NCBI GenBank assembly: GCA_963817855.1
Contig: CAWFQA010000004.1
Coordinates: forward strand, 62,001 to 126,000
Source: JAKAAZ01 sp963817855
GTDB lineage: Bacteria > Acidobacteriota > Terriglobia > Terriglobales > Acidobacteriaceae
DNA length: 64,000 nt
Direction: 5' to 3'
Shown here: positions 35,367 to 42,512 of the stretch, in pieces
Layout of the letters: each line of letters begins with the position of its first letter
How positions within the stretch are numbered: the stretch's first letter is position 1
Program-made: the position numbers and the translations under genes
Notes under the pieces: model-generated
Told to the model about the DNA's origin: nothing
The model's input: only the letters and a program-made list of their open reading frames with translations
The model's database searches: none

Positions 35367-35600
35367 CTACGTATGCAGGATCGGGGTGTAGCCGGCCGGC
35401 AGGCCCAGCTCTTTCCGGGACGGCCCTTCGGGAACAATGTAGCTGATGAGTCCAGCCTGAAGCTCGTCCTGCGCAATGCGGGTTGCCTTGCTGGAACGGT
35501 TGGGGACCATCGGGCTGGATCCAGACTGTAACTGGCGAGCGCGACGGGCGGCTACATGGACTGCGCGGTACTTACTTTCTTTGACTGCTGATTCTTCCAT
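35367..35600 (-). CDS. rpoZ: RNA polymerase omega subunit
   Basis: 77 residues, normal for omega. The conserved helix reads KYRAVHVAARRARQLQSG, followed by SSKATRIAQDEL. Omega helps fold the beta' subunit and forms part of the ppGpp site in many bacteria. GGAGG lies seven bases before the ATG. Position between gmk and coaBC is the classical one. Confidence 0.9.
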   Translation of the reverse strand: MEESAVKESKYRAVHVAARRARQLQSGSSPMVPNRSSKATRIAQDELQAGLISYIVPEGPSRKELGLPAGYTPILHT

Positions 35601-35678
35601 AGTGCGACCTCCGGCAACGTAGGGAGACTGATTGCTGGTTCAAAACCGATCAAGTGACTGCGATTGATTGAATTCAGC

Positions 35679-36386
35679 TTACAGCGATAAACCGAAAGAC
35701 GCCAGCGCCGGCTGCAGGCGGGTAGCCGAATTTTGCAACAGGCATTGCTCGGCTAATTTCTTGTAGCGGGGCAGCTCAGACGTGATCGACGGATCGCTTT
35801 CACTCGCGGGATGCGCCGCGCTGCGCTCTGCAATTACGATGGCGCTTAATTCTTCCGCGGCCCGCTCCAGTACGTCATTTACGAGGACGTAGCGATACTC
35901 GTGGTACTTCTCAATCTCGTGACGAGCAGTGGCGAGACGCTTCTGAACCACCGATTCTTCCACTCCGCCTTCGGCGCGGCTGCGATTGCGAAGCCGTCGC
36001 TCCAGCACATCCGGATTGGGCGGGAGAATAAAGATGGTAATCGCGTCGGGCAGGTTTTCACGGACCTGCGCGGCGCCCTGAACGTCGATGTCGAGCAGCA
36101 GATCGTGGCCACGTGCCGCTGCCTTTGCCAGGCTGGCGCGGGCGGTGCCATAGTAATTGCCGAAAACGTCCGCGTGTTCCAAGAATTCGTGGGCGGAAAT
36201 CATCCGCTGAAACTCCAGGCGCTGGATGAAGTGGTATTCGCGACCTTCCAGCTCTGAACCGCGCGGGGCACGCGTTGTATAGGAGACAGAAAAGTCGAGA
36301 TTTGGGACCATGGACCGCAGCTGGCTGACCAGCGTGGATTTTCCTGAGCCGGAAGGTGCGGAAAGAATAAATAAAAGTCCTGCCAC
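35679..36386 (-). CDS. gmk: Guanylate kinase
   Basis: 235 residues, with the extra length at the C-terminus. P-loop APSGSGKSTL at the start, GMP-binding SVSYTTRAPRGSELEGREYHF, and DIDVQGAAQVR are intact. It phosphorylates GMP and dGMP to the diphosphates. The tail after about residue 190 is not conserved. Lies between yicC and rpoZ in the same operon. Confidence 0.95.
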   Translation of the reverse strand: MAGLLFILSAPSGSGKSTLVSQLRSMVPNLDFSVSYTTRAPRGSELEGREYHFIQRLEFQRMISAHEFLEHADVFGNYYGTARASLAKAAARGHDLLLDIDVQGAAQVRENLPDAITIFILPPNPDVLERRLRNRSRAEGGVEESVVQKRLATARHEIEKYHEYRYVLVNDVLERAAEELSAIVIAERSAAHPASESDPSITSELPRYKKLAEQCLLQNSATRLQPALASFGLSL

Positions 36387-36430
36387 GTGCAGGAGTCTCC
36401 TGAACTTGAAAAGGAATTGTTCTTTTCAGA

Positions 36431-37351
36431 TTACTCGAGATTCTGTACCTGCTCGCGCGCCTTTTCGATTTCCGACTTCATCGCCAGGCCCAACTCTGTA
36501 ATGCGCAGGCTGCGTGCGGCGATACTGCCGGTTTTGGAGAGAGTGGTGTTGGCTTCGCGGGTCATTTCCTGCAGCATAAAATCGAGCTTCTTGCCTACCT
36601 CGCCACCTTGATCGAGAAGCCGGCGAAACTGATCGATGTGGGCGCGGAGTCGTGCCAGCTCCTCTTCGATATCGCTGCGTTCGGCCAGCAGGGCGGCTTC
36701 CTGCAGAATGCGGTCGCGATCGAGGTTGAAGCTGTCGCCGAGGAGCTCGCGCATTTTCTGATCGAGTCGCTCGGTCTGTGCCTGTTGCATGCCGGCGCGC
36801 AGGCTGGACAACTCGTCGACTTGTTCCTGGAGGCGCGAGAGGATAGTTTGCAACTCCCGCGCGAGAATCTCCCCTTCCTGGGCGCGCATGGCGTTCAAGC
36901 TTTCCATGGCGGGCAGCAGCGCGGCTGCGGCGGCCAGCTCAATCTGGGTTTGCTCGGTTTCTTCCGGGCGAGCGGATTCCATTGACCAGGCACCGGGGAG
37001 TCGAAGGGCGGAGTTCAAATCCGGCTGCACGCCGCGAACTTTGTGTTCGCTGCTGGCGGCACGAAAGGCTTCGACATAGGCCTTGACCACCGCGGGATTG
37101 TATTGCGGCGCGGGAATGGCGCTCTCTCGCTGGACGGAGAGGCGTACTTCAATGTGACCGCGGACCACATGTTCCTTGATCGTTTTTCGCCACAGAATCT
37201 CCAAAGCGTCCATGCCGTTCGGCAGGTAGAACTGCAAGTCGAGATAGCGGTGATTAACGCTCTTCAGCGTCATGACAAAGCTGGTGTTTCCGGGCGCGAC
37301 GCCGTTCAGGCGGGCAAAACCGGTCATGGAACGAATCGGCAACTGGCTCAT
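36431..37351 (-). CDS. yicC: YicC/YloC family endoribonuclease
   Basis: 306 residues opening with IRSMTGFARLNG, the hallmark of the family, and ending in the conserved DUF1732 region (QGGEVGKKLDFMLQEMTREANT, KSEIEKAREQVQNLE). YicC proteins are endoribonucleases that act on RNA in stationary phase in E. coli. Its start overlaps the stop of the ABC exporter gene (ATGA), and gmk follows 44 bases later; yicC-gmk-rpoZ is a widely conserved order. Confidence 0.92.
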   Translation of the reverse strand: MSQLPIRSMTGFARLNGVAPGNTSFVMTLKSVNHRYLDLQFYLPNGMDALEILWRKTIKEHVVRGHIEVRLSVQRESAIPAPQYNPAVVKAYVEAFRAASSEHKVRGVQPDLNSALRLPGAWSMESARPEETEQTQIELAAAAALLPAMESLNAMRAQEGEILARELQTILSRLQEQVDELSSLRAGMQQAQTERLDQKMRELLGDSFNLDRDRILQEAALLAERSDIEEELARLRAHIDQFRRLLDQGGEVGKKLDFMLQEMTREANTTLSKTGSIAARSLRITELGLAMKSEIEKAREQVQNLE

Positions 37352-39201
37352 GAATGATTCCTTGCTGCGGCGGCGGCCTCTGAGATATCGAAGAATTGCA
37401 GTTGATGCAGCTTTTGAAATGTGGGAGAACTTGTGAGCAGTTCCTCATACGTGCCGATGGCCGTGATCGAACCTTCTTCAAGAACGGCAATGCGGGTGGC
37501 GCGGCGAACGGTGGAGAGGCGATGGGCGATGACGAAGACGGTTCGATGTTGCATCAGGTTGGCGAGAGCCGCCTGCACCAGCGATTCACTCTGAGCATCG
37601 AGGGCGGAGGTGGCCTCGTCCAAAATCAGGATGGGCGCATCTTTCAGCAGGGCACGGGCGATAGCCAAACGCTGACGTTCGCCGCCGGACATGCGAAATC
37701 CTTTTTCTCCGATGATGGTGTCGTAGCCTTCCGGCATCTGCTCAATAAAATCGTGCGCCAGGGCGGCCTTGGCAGCATCTATGATCTTCTGCCTGGGAAC
37801 GTCCGGCTGGCCATAGGCGATGTTGTTGCGCACTGTGTCATTGAAGAGGATTGTTTCCTGTGTGACCTTGGCGATCAGCGTGCGCAGTGAGTGAAGGCTG
37901 ACGTCGCGCAGGTCGTGGCCGTCGATCATGATGGAGCCGCTAGTGACATCGAAGAAGCGTGGGATCAGGTTGACCAGGGTGGTCTTGCCTGCGCCGCTGG
38001 GGCCGACAAGCGCGATCACTTCGCCACGATGAGCGGTCAGTGTGATGTCGTGCAGGACTTGTTTCTGACCTTCCTCGTCGGCGTAGCAGAAGTTGACATG
38101 GTTGAACGAAAAGGTCTTCTTGAAGGCTTTCAGTTGCACTGGATGGGGTTTCTCGCGGACATCGTCCTGAGCATCCATGAAATTGAAGATCGAAGACGAA
38201 GCGCCGAGGGCCTGCTGGAAGTTGTTATAGAACAGCGCGAACTTTCGCACCGGATCGTAAAGCTTGAAAACTGCAATAATGAAGGCGATGAAGGCGCCCT
38301 CTGTCATGGCATGCTGCTGAATTCGAACTCGCCCGAGCAGCAGCAGCAATGCGATGGCAATGACGCCGATCAGGTCCATCAAAGGTGAACTGATGGCCTG
38401 AGCGCTGACCGATCGCAGATTGGCGCGGAACAATCGCCGCGCCGCAGTGCGGAAGCGGATAAGCTCCCATACCTCCATATTGAAGGCCTTCACGATGCGG
38501 TTGCCGGTGACGGTTTCGTGCAGGATGTTCTGAATCTCGGCCAGCTTGTCCTGCCCGGTGCGAGTGGTGGTACGAACGCTTCGCCCAATGCGGCGTGCCG
38601 ACGACATGACGACGGGGACGAAGAGCAGCAGCACCCACGCCAGCTTGCCACCATACAGGATGACGACGGCGATGAGAAAAAGGAAGGTGAAGAATTGCTG
38701 CAGAAAATCCGACATGACGGTCGACATGGCGAACTGCACTTTTTCGACGTCATTGATCAGCGTGGAAAGGATGGTTCCGGTGGAATGCTTCTGGAAGAAA
38801 GAGACCGAGCGGCGCAGGATACTTTCATACAAGTCATTGCGCAGGTCGGTGATCAAGCCGTAGCCAGCGAAGTTGGATAAATAGGTTCCAAGATAATCGC
38901 AAAGGCTTTTGACGATCGTCGACGCGACCAATGCGAAGGCGACCATGGTCCATGCGTTATGGAAATGGCCGGGAACCAGCTGTCCCAGATTCAATTGCAC
39001 TGTATGATTTGCAACAACAAAGTGGAATAGCGGCAACTTCGGGGTGATATCGCCAGGCTTCAGCACCTGATCGAAGATCGGCTTTACCAATAGGATTCGG
39101 AAGGCATCCAGCAGGCCAACCATGGCCATGAACAGAATCGCAGCCAACGCCTGCAATGTATACGGACGCACATAGGCCAGCAGCCGGAGGTAAAACTTCA
39201 T
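37348..39201 (-). CDS. MsbA-like ABC exporter (membrane and ATPase domains fused)
   Basis: 617 residues. About six membrane spans in residues 1-330, then an ATPase domain with Walker A GPSGAGKTTLVNL, signature RMSGGERQRLAIARAL, Walker B ILILDEATSALD and the switch His in VIAHRLSTV. It works as a homodimer. Similarity of the whole fold and a position among envelope and housekeeping genes suggest lipid A-core flipping (MsbA), but drug or lipid exporters of the same build cannot be ruled out. First gene of the minus-strand run that ends at priA. Confidence 0.88.
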   Translation of the reverse strand: MKFYLRLLAYVRPYTLQALAAILFMAMVGLLDAFRILLVKPIFDQVLKPGDITPKLPLFHFVVANHTVQLNLGQLVPGHFHNAWTMVAFALVASTIVKSLCDYLGTYLSNFAGYGLITDLRNDLYESILRRSVSFFQKHSTGTILSTLINDVEKVQFAMSTVMSDFLQQFFTFLFLIAVVILYGGKLAWVLLLFVPVVMSSARRIGRSVRTTTRTGQDKLAEIQNILHETVTGNRIVKAFNMEVWELIRFRTAARRLFRANLRSVSAQAISSPLMDLIGVIAIALLLLLGRVRIQQHAMTEGAFIAFIIAVFKLYDPVRKFALFYNNFQQALGASSSIFNFMDAQDDVREKPHPVQLKAFKKTFSFNHVNFCYADEEGQKQVLHDITLTAHRGEVIALVGPSGAGKTTLVNLIPRFFDVTSGSIMIDGHDLRDVSLHSLRTLIAKVTQETILFNDTVRNNIAYGQPDVPRQKIIDAAKAALAHDFIEQMPEGYDTIIGEKGFRMSGGERQRLAIARALLKDAPILILDEATSALDAQSESLVQAALANLMQHRTVFVIAHRLSTVRRATRIAVLEEGSITAIGTYEELLTSSPTFQKLHQLQFFDISEAAAAARNHS

Positions 39202-39547
39202 GCACTCGCCCCTTGGATGTGTACATCAGGCAGTCGATCTTGCGCAGCGATTTCGTGGATGGACAATGGATTCACTGTGTTCCATGGGTGGATCTGCTGC
39301 GCTTTCATCTGTTGCCGGGGCACTCCTCTGATTGTAGAAGAAAGGTACCATTCGCGCGCGCCAGCGAAGAAGGGCGGGTTGTCATCGCAAGAACGCAATG
39401 GAGGAAGGGGGATAACTCGCAGAGGCGGAAGCCCGGCATATTTGGGACGTTCGTGGCCCGACTGAAAGTCGGGCCATAATGCGAAACGAGGACCGCGGCG
39501 GCGCGAAGCACGCGAACGCGAAGCGGCGTAGAGCAGGAGCGTAAAAC
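39202..39547. other. 346-bp intergenic region upstream of the msbA-like gene
   Basis: It should contain the promoter of the minus-strand operon. No coding frame is convincing. It includes the palindrome at 39454-39476. Confidence 0.5.
39454..39476. repeat. Intergenic palindrome (family D)
   Basis: TGGCCCGACT, a GAA loop, and AGTCGGGCCA pair perfectly over 10 bases. No T-run follows on either strand within a few bases. It may serve as the HU-gene terminator hairpin or be a mobile palindrome. Confidence 0.55.
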
Positions 39548-39817
39548 CTAGTCGAGCAGGTGCAGTTCTTTACCTGGCTTGAAGCGGACAGCGCGGCCGG
39601 GAGCGATGGGCACTTCGGCGCCGGTCCGGGGGTTGCGTCCGATGCCGGTTTTGCGGGGCTTTACGCTGAAGACGCCAAATCCACGCAACTCAATGCGGTC
39701 GCCTGCGGCCAGAGCATTCTTCATGCTGAGGAAGACGGTATCCACAGCAGCCTCGGCCTTGACGCGAGGTAGGCCGGTGCGTTCGGCAACTTTATGTACT
39801 ACGTCTTGTTTGATCAA
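39548..39817 (-). CDS. hup: HU family DNA-binding protein
   Basis: 89 residues from a TTG start: IKQDVVHKVAERTGLPRVKAEAAVD, then LRGFGVFSVKPRKTGIGRNPRTG and VPIAPGRAVRFKPGKEL, the DNA-clasping arm of HU. HU dimers bend and compact DNA. The TTG at 39817 fits both the family start (MIKQDVV) and a GGGAG ribosome site eight bases upstream; an ATG-less longer frame exists but crosses the promoter. A strong promoter lies 50-80 bases upstream, divergent from dcd. Confidence 0.92.
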   Translation of the reverse strand: MIKQDVVHKVAERTGLPRVKAEAAVDTVFLSMKNALAAGDRIELRGFGVFSVKPRKTGIGRNPRTGAEVPIAPGRAVRFKPGKELHLLD

Positions 39818-39867
39818 TTGAATGACTCCCTTCAGACTGTAGGATGCCCGCGAATTTGCGTAGCTCC

Positions 39868-39897
39868 ATGCTAGGTTCGACTTTTCGTGATTGTCAA
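39868..39897 (-). promoter_or_regulatory. Promoter of the HU gene
   Basis: On the minus strand TTGACA (39897-39892) and TAGCAT (39873-39868) are 18 bases apart. The -35 box is a perfect consensus and overlaps the -35 of dcd on the other strand. Confidence 0.65.
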
Positions 39898-39919
39898 TGG
39901 AGCGGCACTCTCGTACACT
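39891..39919 (+). promoter_or_regulatory. Promoter of dcd
   Basis: TTGTCA (39891-39896) and TACACT (39914-39919) are 17 bases apart. Transcription would start near 39926, some 70 bases before the ATG. Confidence 0.6.
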
Positions 39920-39994
39920 CGCCCTAAAGCCAACTATTTTGCGGGACCGCACTGCGGGCTACCGGCCGCGTATGCCAACCTACCGAGGAGAAGG

Positions 39995-40549
39995 ATGTCG
40001 ATTAAGAGTGATCGCTGGATTCGCGAGAACGCGCTCCAGAACAAGATGATAACGCCGTTTAGCGAAAAACAGGTCCGCGAAGGGGTCATCTCCTATGGGC
40101 TTTCGTCGTATGGATACGATTTGCGGGTTTCCGACGAATTCAAGATTTTTACCAACGTCAACAGCACTGTTATTGATCCGAAAAACTTCGACGAGCGGTC
40201 GTTCGTGACGACGCAGGCAGAATCCGTGGTGATTCCGCCAAATTCCTTTGCACTGGCGCGGTCGGTGGAATACTTCAAGATCCCGCGGGACGTGCTGACC
40301 ATTTGTGTGGGCAAGTCGACCTACGCGCGCTGTGGCATCATCGTGAATGTGACGCCCTTCGAGCCGGAGTGGGAGGGGTTTGTGACCCTGGAAATCTCGA
40401 ACACCACGCCGTTGCCGGCCCGAATCTATGCGATGGAAGGTCTGTGCCAGATCATATTTTTCCAGTCGGATGAGGTTTGCGAGATCAGCTATGCGGACCG
40501 TAAGGGAAAATATCAGAACCAGCAGGGGATTGTGTTACCCAAGCTCTAA
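39995..40549 (+). CDS. dcd: dCTP deaminase
   Basis: 184 residues. The trimeric dUTPase-like fold is marked by SSYGYDLRVSDEF, VCVGKSTYARCGIIVNVTP-type sequence (here ICVGKSTYARCGIIVNVTP) with the catalytic Ser/Arg, and EPEWEGFVTLEISNTT with the catalytic glutamate. It converts dCTP to dUTP on the way to dTTP. Sequence looks like the monofunctional type ending in KYQNQQGIVLPKL. GAGGAGAAGG precedes the ATG. A further in-frame start at 39887 lies upstream of the promoter -10 and is rejected. Confidence 0.93.
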   Translation: MSIKSDRWIRENALQNKMITPFSEKQVREGVISYGLSSYGYDLRVSDEFKIFTNVNSTVIDPKNFDERSFVTTQAESVVIPPNSFALARSVEYFKIPRDVLTICVGKSTYARCGIIVNVTPFEPEWEGFVTLEISNTTPLPARIYAMEGLCQIIFFQSDEVCEISYADRKGKYQNQQGIVLPKL

Positions 40550-40599
40550 ACGACGTGGCGGACAAACAGTTTGCGGCATGCAATGAAAGACGGTGAAAT

Positions 40600-41406
40600 G
40601 TGGCGGAGGTAAATCCACCCTCACTCCACCCGGTCAGGTCGGCCTCCGCAGAGAGGCGGGCCGTGGTACGGCTGCAGGAGACGCGCGTCCGCGTCTATGT
40701 GGTGGGCCTCGACGCATTGCGGGCGACCGGGCTACAGGCGATCTTCGAAAAAAATACCGGGATCGACATCGTGATGCAGGATCTCTCTGCGTTGCCGCCA
40801 TCAGGCCTGGGGCCAGACTCCGTTTTCAACCTGGTGGTGGTAGGAGCCAACGCCGGGCCGGATATTTTCAGCGTCATCGCCTCGATTCGTTCCACGCATC
40901 CGGGGCTCCCTATTATCGTCATGTCCCACGCTGCGGGTCAGGAGGCGATTTTGAGGGTGCTGATGCTGGGGGCCAAGGGATTTCTGCATGAGGCCACCAC
41001 TCCGGCGCAGTTTGAGAAGGCGGTTCGCATGGTGGCCTCAGGTTCGCTCTGGGCTCCTCGCCGGGTGCAGGCTGACCTGATCCACCGGCTATTGACGACC
41101 GTGGAATCGCAACGTGCGGCTCAGACGCACGGGGTGAGTTTCACCAGCCGCGAGCAGCAGGTTCTGAATTTGTTGCTCGATGGCAATTCCAATCGCGAGA
41201 TTGCGAAAAGCCTGAAGATTGAAGAACGGACCGTGAAATCCTACGTGACGAAGCTAATGCAGAAGATGGGCGTCAAGAACCGCACTGCCCTGACGATGCG
41301 CGTTCAGGATCGATCGACCATTATCTCGTCTATGCTGCCGTCACCGCAGTCGACTCTGCTGGCAGACCCGCCTCCAACCCAGGGATCAGAGCCGGCAATT
41401 AAGTAA
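40600..41406 (+). CDS. NarL/FixJ-type transcription regulator with a degenerate receiver domain
   Basis: About 268 residues. The receiver-like domain (about 30-150) keeps the fold (VYVVGLDALRATGLQAIF, GAKGFLHEATTP with the switch lysine) but lacks the phospho-acceptor aspartate: the expected site is Gly82 in FNLVVVGANAG, and the acidic pair after strand 1 is also missing. The LuxR-type helix-turn-helix (about 180-245) is intact: LTSREQQVLNLLLDGNSNREIAKSL-like (here FTSREQQVLNLLLDGNSN) and EERTVKSYVTKLMQKMGVKNR. It should bind DNA without conventional phosphorylation. No histidine kinase gene is adjacent. GTG 40600 start is tentative; a terminator follows. Confidence 0.8.
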   Translation: MAEVNPPSLHPVRSASAERRAVVRLQETRVRVYVVGLDALRATGLQAIFEKNTGIDIVMQDLSALPPSGLGPDSVFNLVVVGANAGPDIFSVIASIRSTHPGLPIIVMSHAAGQEAILRVLMLGAKGFLHEATTPAQFEKAVRMVASGSLWAPRRVQADLIHRLLTTVESQRAAQTHGVSFTSREQQVLNLLLDGNSNREIAKSLKIEERTVKSYVTKLMQKMGVKNRTALTMRVQDRSTIISSMLPSPQSTLLADPPPTQGSEPAIK

Positions 41407-41535
41407 GTGCCAGCGGACAGTCGGGCATTCCATCCACGCGTAACGTTACGGAAGGAGACGAACATCCGTACTCTTTTCGAGCGATCTTGAATGAATTGTA
41501 ATGAATTCACCGACTAAGGATTTGGGAGAATCCGG

Positions 41536-41579
41536 GGGTTGCAGTGAGCAGAAAACCGCGCATTGCAACCCTTTTTTTT
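41536..41579 (+). terminator. Intrinsic terminator of the NarL-type regulator
   Basis: GGGTTGCA (41536-41543) pairs with TGCAACCC (41564-41571), followed by eight Ts. It lies 130 bases after the stop codon, within the 322-bp gap before the SYLF gene; the rest of that gap is AT-rich upstream DNA of the SYLF gene with no gene seen. Confidence 0.75.
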
Positions 41580-41728
41580 ACTTTAGTCCTTTTTATTCAA
41601 CCCGATTCGTCCATTTTTGGCATCCTAATAAACTGTAGTAGTCGGTAGACGTGCGGCAGGGACGCGGAATGGTTGCGCTCCCGCGGGCGTTCACACGAAA
41701 AAATGGGAGCGAGGATTCGAAATTACTT

Positions 41729-42424
41729 ATGATGAAGAAATTTGTAGTTGCTACTTGTGCCGTCGCGGTCACATTTATGGGCTCACAGGCATTCGCCGGT
41801 TCCAGCCACGAGGACCTTGTGAATCGCCTGGATGCTGCATCCACAGTCATCACCGAAATTGAGTCAATCCCGGCCAAATCCATCCCAATGAGCATTATGT
41901 CCAACGCAACCTGCGTGGCCGTTGTTCCGAGCTACAAGAAGGCCGCTTTCGTTGTGGGTGGCAGCTACGGCCAGGGTGTCGTAACGTGCAGAACGGAAAA
42001 TGGAAAGTGGAGTGCCCCGGCGTTCATCCAATTGGTTGGCGGAAGCTGGGGACTCCAAATCGGCGGTCAATCGACGGACCTAGTGCTGATCGCCGTGAAC
42101 AATCGCGGTATGCAGGCCCTCTTGAAGAGCAAGTTCAAGATCGGTGGAGATGCGGCGGCATCTGCGGGTCCCGTGGGACGCAACGCGGAGGCTGCAACGA
42201 ATCTGACGATGAAATCAGAACTACTTACCTATTCCCGCAGCCAGGGATTGTTTGCCGGTATCGATCTGAATGGAACCGTCGTCCACCAGAACACGGAAGA
42301 CACCCGGACATTCTACGGGCACGTCGTGCCGTTCGACACCATCCTGAAGGGCGATGTCGCGACGCCGCCAGGTGGACGCCAGTTCGTAAGAACGGTGGCC
42401 CACTATTTCAGCAGATCCAAGTAG
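41729..42424 (+). CDS. Secreted SYLF (Ysc84) lipid-binding domain protein
   Basis: 231 residues with a signal peptide (MMKKFVVATCAVAVTFMGSQ, cleavage near AFAG). The SYLF domain covers most of the rest: SIPMSIMSNATCVAVVPSYKKAAFVVGGSYGQG, then FIQLVGGSWGLQIGGQSTDLVLI and SRSQGLFAGIDLNG. SYLF proteins bind phosphoinositides in eukaryotes; in bacteria they are exported lipid-binding proteins of unknown role. The ATG at 41729 is supported by GAGCGAGG upstream. Ends at a strong terminator shared with the convergent ftsK gene. Confidence 0.85.
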   Translation: MMKKFVVATCAVAVTFMGSQAFAGSSHEDLVNRLDAASTVITEIESIPAKSIPMSIMSNATCVAVVPSYKKAAFVVGGSYGQGVVTCRTENGKWSAPAFIQLVGGSWGLQIGGQSTDLVLIAVNNRGMQALLKSKFKIGGDAAASAGPVGRNAEAATNLTMKSELLTYSRSQGLFAGIDLNGTVVHQNTEDTRTFYGHVVPFDTILKGDVATPPGGRQFVRTVAHYFSRSK

Positions 42425-42439
42425 AAATTTTAGCTACAC

Positions 42440-42478
42440 AGCAAGAAAGGCGAGCCCTCGGGCTCGCCTTTCTTGCTT
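42440..42478. terminator. Bidirectional terminator between the SYLF gene and ftsK
   Basis: AGCAAGAAAGGCGAGCCC pairs with GGGCTCGCCTTTCTTGCT around a three-base loop. It separates convergent genes. Confidence 0.9.
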
Positions 42479-42512
42479 CTGGGTGAAGTCGGATCATCGA
42501 AACGACGAGCAA

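Noticed and set aside
34264..35391. 375-codon plus-strand frame opposite coaBC
   Set aside because: coaBC is complete with all motifs; the opposite frame is Gly/Arg/His-rich and featureless.
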